Assembly: GCA_947631135.1 (NCBI GenBank)
Contig: CANRKE010000039.1
Span: forward strand, 1 to 11,921
Reading direction: 5' to 3'
DNA: 11,921 nucleotides
Source: an uncultured Bacilli bacterium
GTDB taxonomy: Bacteria > Bacillota_I > Bacilli_A > RF39 > UBA660
The position numbers and the translations under genes were made by a program. This document shows, piece by piece, positions 1 to 6,802 of this stretch. Positions within the stretch are counted from its first letter, which is position 1; each line of letters starts with the position of its first letter. Below the pieces are notes generated by a model. It was given only the letters and a program-made list of their open reading frames with translations, was not told the origin of the DNA and searched no databases.

Positions 1-7
1 GTTTTGT

Positions 8-40
8 AAAAAAATTTCAAGTTTTTCTTGGAATTTTTTT
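8..40. terminator. Symmetrical AT-rich hairpin, probable (bidirectional) terminator
   Basis: Positions 8-21 pair with 27-40 to give a 14-bp stem around a 5-base loop. On the plus strand there is one G-T wobble (17/31); on the minus strand that position is a C-A mismatch. Each arm ends in a run of seven A or T, so either strand would give a hairpin with a U-tract. It lies 4 bases after the stop codon of the S8 protease, in the right place to end that transcript, and it could also stop a converging plus-strand transcript from beyond the left edge. The stem has few G-C pairs, so strength is uncertain. Confidence 0.6.
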
Positions 41-44
41 GTGA

Positions 45-1319
45 TTAGGTTGCGGACATGGTCCGCGGTATGTTATACTCATCACAGTCTGTTCCATCAC
101 ATACATTAGTATCCGTGAAATTAATAAATCCATATCCATAGTAATTATCCCATCCAGGATCACCCAAATCTTCTGCATATCTTCTTAGTATTGATACAAC
201 ATCTTTAAGAGTAATATTATTATTTAAACTTTTTAAAATTGCTGCTGAACTAACAACATGTGGTGTTGCCATAGATGTACCGCTCATTTTTCCATTTATA
301 CTTAATATATCAACTCCAGGAGCTGCAAACATTATTGTGTCCCCATAATTCGAAAATTCTGCTTTTTGCTTATTAGAATCTACTGCTGCTACAGATATCG
401 TATTGTTTGAAGCCGCTGGATAAGATTTTTCAGAAGTATTATCATTTCCTGCTGCAGCTACACAAGTAATATTCTCATTATTTGCAGAATCTATCGCTTG
501 ATAAAGAGAAGCAGAATAATAGGAACTACCAAAACTCATATTTGCTACATCAGCTTTTTTTCCATATGTAATATAATTTATGCCAGTTAATATATCTGTA
601 GTGTACATTGATTTAGTTTGTGAGACCTTAATTGGTAAAATTTTAACATTATTAGGAGTATTTTCAGCAATAGTTCCAGCAATATGTGTTCCGTGACCAT
701 TTGTATCTGTCATAGGATCTTCAGGATTTAATACACTATAGTAACCAGCTAATCTTCCTGGGTAATTTTGATTAAAAAGATCAACATTTAATCCTGTATC
801 TATAATTGCAACTGTAACATCATTTAATTCTTTATCTTCAAGTTTTTCTAATAAAGAGTCGATTCCCATCGCTTCTACTCCCCATGAATTATAACTATAT
901 GCAACAACAGAATCATCAGATATTTCATATTTAATATTATTATCAATTTTAATTGAAGGATTATTAATAGTAAATTGTTCATGAGCTTTATCCATTTCTT
1001 CCTTTGAATTATATTGAATAAAATATTGATTATTAGGTGCTTCTATTACCTTTTTTGCACCATATGTTTTTTTTAACTTTTCTTTAGAAGTTACAATTAA
1101 TATATTATCTTTATCATCCTCTTTAATTTCAGATATTTCTTTGAAATAATCGTTCATAAATTTTTCGGATAATTCTGAAATATTAATTAAAGTATCGGTA
1201 TTTGAATAAACTACATTCCTACCAATATTATATCTATTCTTAATAAAAGAATAACTACATATTGAAACAATTGCAAATATTATTAAAACTAAACAAAAAA
1301 ATTTCTTATTCCTACTCAT
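45..1319 (-). CDS. Membrane-anchored subtilisin-family (S8) serine protease
   Basis: This is a secreted or surface-anchored S8 endopeptidase of 424 residues. I start it at the ATG at 1319, because an ATG further upstream (1337) lies inside the ribosome binding site GGAGGAG, which is 7 bases before 1319. Residues 7-26 (FFCLVLIIFAIVSICSYSFI) after a short basic stretch form a signal anchor. No lipobox or clear signal-peptidase site is seen. Residues of about 70-135 look like an I9-type propeptide/inhibitor. The catalytic domain follows with Asp174 (IIDTG), His209 (GHGTH), oxyanion Asn292 (AAGND) and Ser349 (GTSMATP), so all catalytic residues are intact. A short tail with two Cys (CDGTDC) and a GC-rich coding end follows. 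The gene stands alone behind its own promoter and palindrome. Substrate and role (nutrition, processing, competition) cannot be read from the sequence. Confidence 0.95.
   Translation of the reverse strand: MSRNKKFFCLVLIIFAIVSICSYSFIKNRYNIGRNVVYSNTDTLINISELSEKFMNDYFKEISEIKEDDKDNILIVTSKEKLKKTYGAKKVIEAPNNQYFIQYNSKEEMDKAHEQFTINNPSIKIDNNIKYEISDDSVVAYSYNSWGVEAMGIDSLLEKLEDKELNDVTVAIIDTGLNVDLFNQNYPGRLAGYYSVLNPEDPMTDTNGHGTHIAGTIAENTPNNVKILPIKVSQTKSMYTTDILTGINYITYGKKADVANMSFGSSYYSASLYQAIDSANNENITCVAAAGNDNTSEKSYPAASNNTISVAAVDSNKQKAEFSNYGDTIMFAAPGVDILSINGKMSGTSMATPHVVSSAAILKSLNNNITLKDVVSILRRYAEDLGDPGWDNYYGYGFINFTDTNVCDGTDCDEYNIPRTMSAT
52..66. repeat. GC-rich perfect inverted repeat at the protease 3' end
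   Basis: The arms gcggac and gtccgc flank a 3-base centre, giving a 15-base inverted repeat inside the last codons of the S8 protease (encoding ...RTMSA). It is strikingly GC-rich for this AT-rich surrounding. It may add a short hairpin before the downstream terminator, or be a protein-binding or recombination site. Function is unknown. Confidence 0.5.
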
Positions 1320-1349
1320 ACAACTACTCCTCCACATAGGATTTAACCT

Positions 1350-1358
1350 ATAATAACA
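1350..1358 (-). promoter_or_regulatory. Extended -10 promoter of the S8 protease
   Basis: On the minus strand TGTTATTAT gives an extended -10 (TG, one base, TATTAT). It lies about 17-25 bases upstream of the GGAGGAG ribosome binding site, so transcription would start roughly at 1340-1344. No good -35 is seen at the usual spacing, which fits an extended -10 promoter that may need an activator. Confidence 0.5.
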
Positions 1359-1369
1359 TTTAAAAATCC

Positions 1370-1386
1370 TACCTAAAATTTAGGTA
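1370..1386. promoter_or_regulatory. Perfect 17-bp palindrome, candidate operator of the S8 protease
   Basis: The sequence tacctaaaatttaggta reads the same on both strands around a single central base. It lies 12-28 bases upstream of the S8 protease extended -10, where a -35 region would be. A dimeric regulator binding here could repress or activate the promoter. The half-site (TTTAGGT) resembles pieces of metal-regulator (DtxR/MntR-type) operators, but the half-site order differs, so I assign no regulator. Confidence 0.5.
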
Positions 1387-1433
1387 AGATTAAGGTTTAA
1401 AAAGTTTACAATAAGTTAGTTAATATAGACTCC

Positions 1434-1476
1434 CCTCGAAGCAAACATCTGTTCGTAAGATGTTTCAACGAAGAGG
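1434..1476. other. GC-richer stem-loop with SOS-box-like sequence
   Basis: Positions 1443-1450 pair perfectly with 1458-1465 (8 bp, 7-base loop). Outside a purine-rich internal loop, 1434-1437 pairs with 1473-1476. The block stands out against its AT-rich flanks. Overlapping it, 1442-1455 (caaacatctgttcg) matches 12 of 14 positions of the Bacillus-type LexA/DinR box CGAACATATGTTCG. It is not followed by a T-run on either strand, so it is a poor terminator. It lies in the 231-bp gap between ntdP and the protease, about 85 bases upstream of the protease -10. It may be a structured leader RNA, a LexA site or neither. Confidence 0.4.
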
Positions 1477-1550
1477 ACTTACCCTATTTCTATTACACTC
1501 CCATATTATCAAAAATTGAGTAATAATGCAATAGTTTTGTTGCTATTTTA

Positions 1551-2099
1551 TCATTTAACTTTATCACTATATTCTTGATATACTGAATAATAATATTTTT
1601 CTAATCCTTTTTTAAATGGACCTTTATGTTTTTTATATGTTTCAATTAAATTAGATAATTCAAAAAATGTAATCTTATCTATATCTTTACTATAGTGCAT
1701 TATTTTTTTATGATATTTATACTCATCTCTATCAAGTATTCTAAAAGCTCCATCAGGAAAAATTCTTAAATCCAAATCATAATCTATATATTTAATACAA
1801 TTTTCATCAATTATAAAAGGTGAAGCAATATTACAATAGTAATAAATACCCCTTTCTTTTATTTGGCAAACTACATTATACCATTTATCTTTATAAAAAT
1901 ACAATATAGCAGGTTCCTTAGTTTTCCAAGTTCTACCATCACTTTCAGTAACATTAGTTTTACAATTACCACATACTATATAATCATCTTTTATATCTAA
2001 AACAACAGCTTCATCCCAAATTCTATGTAATTTACCATCATGTTTATAGCTATGTATTTCAAGTTTTTGACCTATTTTTATACTATCTATATTGTCCAT
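1551..2099 (-). CDS. ntdP: Nucleoside tri-/diphosphate phosphatase NtdP (DUF402, YgaC family)
   Basis: This 182-residue cytoplasmic protein belongs to the DUF402 family of Bacillus YgaC and Staphylococcus Sa1684, which hydrolyse nucleoside tri- and diphosphates with divalent metal. Family blocks are seen in order: IHSYKHDG (16-22), HRIW, VTESDGRTW (50-58), KEPAI, YYYCNIASP (86-94), the acidic YIDYDLD block with Asp106, Asp108 and Asp110 (likely metal ligands), and FPDG (114-117). The length is normal for the family. A GGGGA ribosome binding site lies 5 bases before the ATG, and the gene ends with TGA followed at once by TAA. It sits 45 bp after uvrA and can be co-transcribed with it, but also has its own promoter (2127-2155). 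Recognition rests on remembered family motifs; the precise cellular substrate is not known from sequence. Confidence 0.9.
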   Translation of the reverse strand: MDNIDSIKIGQKLEIHSYKHDGKLHRIWDEAVVLDIKDDYIVCGNCKTNVTESDGRTWKTKEPAILYFYKDKWYNVVCQIKERGIYYYCNIASPFIIDENCIKYIDYDLDLRIFPDGAFRILDRDEYKYHKKIMHYSKDIDKITFFELSNLIETYKKHKGPFKKGLEKYYYSVYQEYSDKVK

Positions 2100-2126
2100 A
2101 CTATTCCCCGTTTCTAATACATATAT

Positions 2127-2155
2127 ATTATAAACTTTTCTATGTTACTTTTCAA
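2127..2155 (-). promoter_or_regulatory. Promoter of ntdP overlapping the uvrA 3' end
   Basis: On the minus strand TTGAAA (2150-2155), a 17-base spacer and TATAAT (2127-2132) form a near-consensus sigma-A promoter. The -35 box is in the last codons of uvrA. A start near 2120 would leave a 5' leader of about 20 bases before ntdP. Confidence 0.7.
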
Positions 2156-4958
2156 GTTCTTTCTTAAGAAATTGTCCCGTATAACTATCAGAAACATTAG
2201 CAACTTCTTCTGGAGTACCCTTAGCTATTACATATCCACCTAGATCTCCACCCTCATGACCTAGATCAATTATATAATCTGCAACTTTAATAACATCTAG
2301 ATTATGTTCAATAACAAGAACAGTATCACCGTTATTCACAATTCTGTTTAAAATTGAAAGTAATTTTTTTATATCATGTGTATGAAGTCCAGTTGTAGGT
2401 TCATCAAGTATGAATAGTGATTTACCTGTAGGTATTTTTTGTAATTCTTTAGCAAGCTTAACACGTGCAGCTTCACCACCTGATAATGTTGGCGCACTTT
2501 GTCCTAATTTGATGTAAGATAATCCAACATCTGCTAAAACTTGTAATTTATGTTTTATTTTTTGATGGTTACTAAAAAATTCTAAGGCTTCCTCAACTCT
2601 CATTTCAAGTATATCATATATATTTTTATTTCTATATTTAATCTTTAATGTTTCAGTATTATATCTAGTTCCTTTACATACTTCACATGGAACATATACA
2701 TCTGGTAAAAAATGCATTTCAATTTTCTTAACACCATCACCACGACATGCTTCACACCTACCACCTTTTACATTAAATGAAAATCTACTCTTATCATATC
2801 CATACATTTTTGCTTCTTTAGTATTTGTAAATACATCTCTAATATCATCAAATACTCCTGTATATGTAGCAGGGTTACTTCTAGGAGTTCTACCTATTGG
2901 TGCTTGTGAAATATCAATTACTTTATCTATATTATCTATTCCCTTTATTTTTTTATGTTTACCTGGTTTTTCTTTAATAGAATATAATGAATTGTGTAAA
3001 GAATTATAAAGTATTTTATTAACTAAAGTTGATTTACCACTACCACTTACCCCAGTTACACATGTAAATGTACCAAGTGGTATTTTTACATCAATATTTT
3101 TTAAATTGTTTTCACATGCGCCAATAATTTCTATATATTTCTTATTACCTTTTCTTCTTGTTTTAGGTACTTCAATCTTTTCTTTTCCTGATAAATATCT
3201 TCCAGTAATACTATCTTCATTTCTCATAACTTCTTCTGGAGTACCAGCAGCAACAACTCTACCACCACTTCTACCTGCACCAGGTCCAATATCAACTAAG
3301 TAATCTGCACTAAGCATAGTATCAGAATCATGTTCAACAACAATTAATGTATTACCTAAATCTCTCATTTCAAGCATTGAATTAATAAGCTTTTCATTAT
3401 CCCTTTGATGTAATCCTATACTAGGTTCATCAAGTACATATAAAACTCCAGTTAATTTAGATCCAACTTGTGTTGCTAACCTTATTCTTTGTGCTTCACC
3501 ACCTGATAATGTTCCTGCACTTCTATTTAAAGTTAAATAATCTAATCCAACATTTGATAAAAATTTAAGCCTATTAGATATTTCTTCAACTACTAATTTT
3601 GCAATTTCAGTTTGTTCTTTATTAAGTTTAAGTTTAGAAAACCATTCTAATAAATCTTTAATACTCATCTTAGTTAATTCATAAATATTTTTATTTTTTA
3701 TATATATGGATAATACTTTATCATCTAATCTAGCACCTTTACATGTTGGACATTCAGTTTCTATCATATAACCTTCTATCCATTCTCTTATCCAAGTAGA
3801 AGATGTTTCCATATATCTTCTCTTTAAATTTGTAAGTATTCCCTCATAATAATCATTACTATTAAATACATTACCATTCTTTGATTCAAAATGAATTTTT
3901 ATAATATCTGGACTACCATACAAAATAATTTGTCTTTCTCTTTTTGTAAGTTTACTGTAAGGTTTATCCATATCAATTTTATAATGTTTACAACAACATT
4001 CAAGTTTTTTATAATACATTCCATCTTTATCATCTGACAATGTTTTAATTGCTCCATTACTAATACTTAAACTTTTATCAGGTATAACTAAATCTTCATC
4101 AACTTCTAATTTTATACCTAAACCTTTACAATCATGACAAGCACCATATGGTGCATTAAAAGAAAATAATCTAGGAGATAATTCATCTAATGAATAATTA
4201 CATTTAGGACATGCAAATTGTTCACTCATCAATATTTCATCTATACCATTTACCTCAATTAAAACTTTGCCCTTTGCTAACTTAGTAGATGTTTCAATAG
4301 CCTCATATAATCTACTTCTAATACCTTCTTTTATTATTAATCTATCGATTATTACTTCAATAGTATCTTTTTTATTTTTTTCAAGTTCTATATCTTCACT
4401 AAGATCTCTTATTTCTCTATTAACTCTAACTCTAGAATAACCATCTTTTAATAATCTATCAAATAAATCTTTATGTGTACCTTTCTCTCCACTTACTATT
4501 GGACTCATTACTACAATTTTTGTACCATCTTCATATGCTAATATTTTATTTACCATTTCGTCTATACTTTGACGTGTTATGGGTTCATGATGATATGGAC
4601 AGTAAGGTATACCAATTCTAGCATACAATAGTCTAAGATAATCATAAATTTCTGTAACTGTTGCAACTGTACTTCTTGGGTTTTTATTAGTAGTTTTTTG
4701 ATCTATACTGATTGCTGGTGATAACCCCTCAATACTATCTACATCAGGTTTATCTGATCCACCTAAAAATTGCCTTGCATATGCAGATAAACTTTCAACA
4801 TATCTTCTTTCACCCTCTGCATATATTGTATCAAAGGCTAAAGATGATTTACCACTACCACTTACTCCAGTCATAACTATAAGTTTATTTTTAGGTAATT
4901 CAAGATCTATATTTTTTAAATTATTTTCACGTGCTCCTCTTATTATAATCTTATCCAT
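2145..4958 (-). CDS. uvrA: Excinuclease ABC subunit UvrA
   Basis: UvrA is the damage-sensing dimeric ABC ATPase of nucleotide excision repair; it scans DNA with UvrB. The protein is full length (937 residues). It shows Walker A1 GVSGSGKS (31-38), zinc module 1 with Cys250, Cys253, Cys274 and Cys277, signature LSGGEAQR (484-491) and Walker B1 YVLDEP (507-512). The second half has Walker A2 (636-643), zinc module 2 with Cys735, Cys738, Cys758 and Cys761, signature LSGGEAAR (825-832) and Walker B2 (ILDEP, 850-854). The second signature has Ala where Gln is usual. AGGAG lies 9 bases before the ATG. uvrB is not adjacent, unlike the uvrBA arrangement common in Bacillota. The promoter lies at 4986-5014; no SOS box is visible by eye in that upstream region. 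Confidence 0.98.
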   Translation of the reverse strand: MDKIIIRGARENNLKNIDLELPKNKLIVMTGVSGSGKSSLAFDTIYAEGERRYVESLSAYARQFLGGSDKPDVDSIEGLSPAISIDQKTTNKNPRSTVATVTEIYDYLRLLYARIGIPYCPYHHEPITRQSIDEMVNKILAYEDGTKIVVMSPIVSGEKGTHKDLFDRLLKDGYSRVRVNREIRDLSEDIELEKNKKDTIEVIIDRLIIKEGIRSRLYEAIETSTKLAKGKVLIEVNGIDEILMSEQFACPKCNYSLDELSPRLFSFNAPYGACHDCKGLGIKLEVDEDLVIPDKSLSISNGAIKTLSDDKDGMYYKKLECCCKHYKIDMDKPYSKLTKRERQIILYGSPDIIKIHFESKNGNVFNSNDYYEGILTNLKRRYMETSSTWIREWIEGYMIETECPTCKGARLDDKVLSIYIKNKNIYELTKMSIKDLLEWFSKLKLNKEQTEIAKLVVEEISNRLKFLSNVGLDYLTLNRSAGTLSGGEAQRIRLATQVGSKLTGVLYVLDEPSIGLHQRDNEKLINSMLEMRDLGNTLIVVEHDSDTMLSADYLVDIGPGAGRSGGRVVAAGTPEEVMRNEDSITGRYLSGKEKIEVPKTRRKGNKKYIEIIGACENNLKNIDVKIPLGTFTCVTGVSGSGKSTLVNKILYNSLHNSLYSIKEKPGKHKKIKGIDNIDKVIDISQAPIGRTPRSNPATYTGVFDDIRDVFTNTKEAKMYGYDKSRFSFNVKGGRCEACRGDGVKKIEMHFLPDVYVPCEVCKGTRYNTETLKIKYRNKNIYDILEMRVEEALEFFSNHQKIKHKLQVLADVGLSYIKLGQSAPTLSGGEAARVKLAKELQKIPTGKSLFILDEPTTGLHTHDIKKLLSILNRIVNNGDTVLVIEHNLDVIKVADYIIDLGHEGGDLGGYVIAKGTPEEVANVSDSYTGQFLKKELEK

Positions 4959-4985
4959 ATATTACTTCTCCTCTTTTTCTTAGCT

Positions 4986-5014
4986 ATTATACCATTAATG
5001 AGTTTTTATGTAAA
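4986..5014 (-). promoter_or_regulatory. Promoter of uvrA (extended -10)
   Basis: On the minus strand TTTACA (5009-5014), a 17-base spacer and TATAAT (4986-4991) form a strong promoter; TG one base upstream of the -10 makes it an extended -10. It is 14 bases upstream of the AGGAG ribosome binding site (4968-4972). Confidence 0.75.
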
Positions 5015-5093
5015 TTTAAAAATTTAAAATTTTGTATATTTTTATCAATAAATATTTACTTGTTAGTTCAATTTATTCTGTTAATCAATTAAT

Positions 5094-5144
5094 AAAAAAG
5101 AATTGGCAATCAGTACAATTTTTTAATTGACTATTTGTCCAATT
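5094..5144 (-). terminator. Intrinsic terminator after the oxidoreductase gene
   Basis: Positions 5101-5144 form a long imperfect hairpin: aattgg pairs with ccaatt at the base, and caatt/aattg closes a tttt loop, with small bulges between. On the minus strand it is followed at once by C and six T (5094-5099). It begins 22 bases after the oxidoreductase stop and upstream of the uvrA promoter, so it separates the right block from the uvrA block. Confidence 0.75.
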
Positions 5145-5166
5145 ATATTTTATCATTTAGAACAAT

Positions 5167-6591
5167 TTATTTATTATGCATATTTATTTTTTCAAATTTA
5201 TTTTTGTTTTTATAATAATTGTGTATACCTTTTGAACAACTATAAAGTATCTCTATTGCTAGAATCTGATCTTTTATATCCCCTTTTTTACATTCGCCAT
5301 TTAAAAATTTATTTAGAAACTGTTCTCTTGCTAATTCATTATATCCAAAAATATTTTCTTTTTCAACATCAGAATATAATTCTCCCAATTTTATTTTCTC
5401 AAATGGTTTGCCACCTATTATATCTATATTTCTATAAATATCAATATCAAAATGTTCTAATCCTCCAATTTGTTCTTCAATAGAATTATCATTTATTCTA
5501 TCACTAATTTCTTTTGATTGATAACTATGAACTTGAATATTTAATAATGTACCTACCTGTATATTTATTCGTTCATGTCTTATTCTACCATTTTTTTTAT
5601 AATAATCTCTTGATTCAATCCAACCTCTGCGCGAAAATCCATAATGTAATAAATTCAAATTAGCATGAGTTATTATTTTATTATTCGAATTGAAAAAATC
5701 AATCATACCATAAAAATTTTTTTCTCCAAAATTTTTAAATTTTGGTGATTTATTTGTATAATAATATTGAGGAATTTTTTGATTTTTAAAAATTCTTTTA
5801 TAATCATCTATATTAAATACTGCTAATTCATCATTCGGATTAAAACAACTTAAACTCATTTTTGCTGTTTTAATTTTTTTACTTGATGGTAATTGATTAT
5901 TAATTTTAACTAAATCACTCAAAAGATCAATAAAATGATATCCACTATGAAACAATTTGCCATACCCATATTTGTAAGGGTGATTTTCTTTTAACAAATC
6001 GTGTGGCATTTCCCAATTTCCGTCACAATGATAAATATCTATATAAGTAATTGGGACTTTATACTCTTTTACAATTTTATTTAATAAATCTTTTATATAT
6101 TCATAACCTTTATGATATTGTCGTTGACACATAACTTTACACATAAAATTGGATTTTTTAGATAATTTCAAAATATTATAATATTGTTTTCTTACTTTAT
6201 TTATGCTTCTTATGGATGTCATATTCTTTACAACTGTAATAGGTTTATCTGTTAAAACATTAATATTATTTTTTAAAGCAAATTCTATATACATATTATG
6301 AGCCTTAGGCTCTGTTGAGATTATCATATGAGTTATTTTGCATTTTTTGCATAAATATAATAAATTATTTGAAAGTTTTTTCGGCAAATGTTCAAAATCT
6401 TTATATTTATCTTCAATAGAAAAATATTGTGTATTTTTAAAACCATTATCGTTTAAAAAATTTAACATATTTTCTTCTTGTGATTTTAAATCCACCAACA
6501 TTGCTAAATTTACTTTATATTTTTTAAAATAATTGATGTAAATTCGTTTTGCATGAGGTCCAAGTCCCACCAATATTATATTTACTTTCAT
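5167..6591 (-). CDS. Gfo/Idh/MocA-family NAD(P)-dependent oxidoreductase
   Basis: This is a 474-residue predicted cytoplasmic dehydrogenase acting on a polyol, sugar or cyclitol-like substrate. The N-terminal Rossmann fold shows VGLGPHA (8-14) and a strand ending in Asp34 that would contact the cofactor ribose. The family's E-K-P element appears as TDKP (114-117), after TEPKAH (93-98). The C-terminal catalytic domain has GKLFHSGYHFIDLL (211-224), matching the usual G-x-hD/HxGxHxxD region. The protein is longer than typical members (about 330-400), with extra sequence at about 240-400 rich in Asn, Lys and Tyr. AAAGGAA lies 10 bases before the ATG. It is the last gene of the right block, separated by 211 bp from helD and with its own candidate promoter, so its link to the upstream genes is likely but not certain. 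The exact substrate is unknown. Confidence 0.85.
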   Translation of the reverse strand: MKVNIILVGLGPHAKRIYINYFKKYKVNLAMLVDLKSQEENMLNFLNDNGFKNTQYFSIEDKYKDFEHLPKKLSNNLLYLCKKCKITHMIISTEPKAHNMYIEFALKNNINVLTDKPITVVKNMTSIRSINKVRKQYYNILKLSKKSNFMCKVMCQRQYHKGYEYIKDLLNKIVKEYKVPITYIDIYHCDGNWEMPHDLLKENHPYKYGYGKLFHSGYHFIDLLSDLVKINNQLPSSKKIKTAKMSLSCFNPNDELAVFNIDDYKRIFKNQKIPQYYYTNKSPKFKNFGEKNFYGMIDFFNSNNKIITHANLNLLHYGFSRRGWIESRDYYKKNGRIRHERINIQVGTLLNIQVHSYQSKEISDRINDNSIEEQIGGLEHFDIDIYRNIDIIGGKPFEKIKLGELYSDVEKENIFGYNELAREQFLNKFLNGECKKGDIKDQILAIEILYSCSKGIHNYYKNKNKFEKINMHNK

Positions 6592-6629
6592 AAAATTATA
6601 ATTCCTTTCATATTACCTTTTGTTTTAAT

Positions 6630-6657
6630 AGAATATCTTGTTATTGATTTCTCTCAA
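6630..6657 (-). promoter_or_regulatory. Candidate promoter of the oxidoreductase gene
   Basis: On the minus strand TTGAGA (6652-6657), a 16-base spacer and TATTCT (6630-6635) form a moderate promoter match. It lies in the 211-bp gap after helD and would give a leader of about 30 bases. The rest of this gap is nearly pure A+T, with an AT-only palindrome (6725-6738), and shows no gene or convincing terminator. Confidence 0.4.
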
Positions 6658-6802
6658 CATAATCCTATAATTATATTATCAATATGAAATACAATAAAAT
6701 ATTTAATAAAAATATTTGTTTTTGATATTTTAAAATATTAAATTAATCATTTTTGTTATTTTTATTAATATAAGTATAAGTACATTTATTAAATATAATT
6801 AT

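Noticed and set aside
1320..1337. Upstream ATG at 1337 as the S8 protease start
   Set aside because: The GGAGGAG ribosome binding site lies within this stretch and is ideally spaced for the ATG at 1319.
1551..1553. TGA read as Trp (Mycoplasma-type code)
   Set aside because: ntdP ends at this TGA where the family ends and TAA follows directly; Trp residues checked in uvrA use TGG.
3106..3303. Open plus-strand frame inside uvrA
   Set aside because: It is antisense to the conserved UvrA nucleotide-binding core and shows no family motif.
5127..5483. Open plus-strand frame opposite the oxidoreductase gene
   Set aside because: Its Leu/Tyr/Phe-rich translation is the usual antisense of Lys/Asn/Ile-rich coding DNA, and it starts inside the terminator hairpin.
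6725..6738. AT-only palindrome atattttaaaatat after helD as a terminator
   Set aside because: It has no G-C pairs, no loop and no T-run; such palindromes are expected by chance in this composition.
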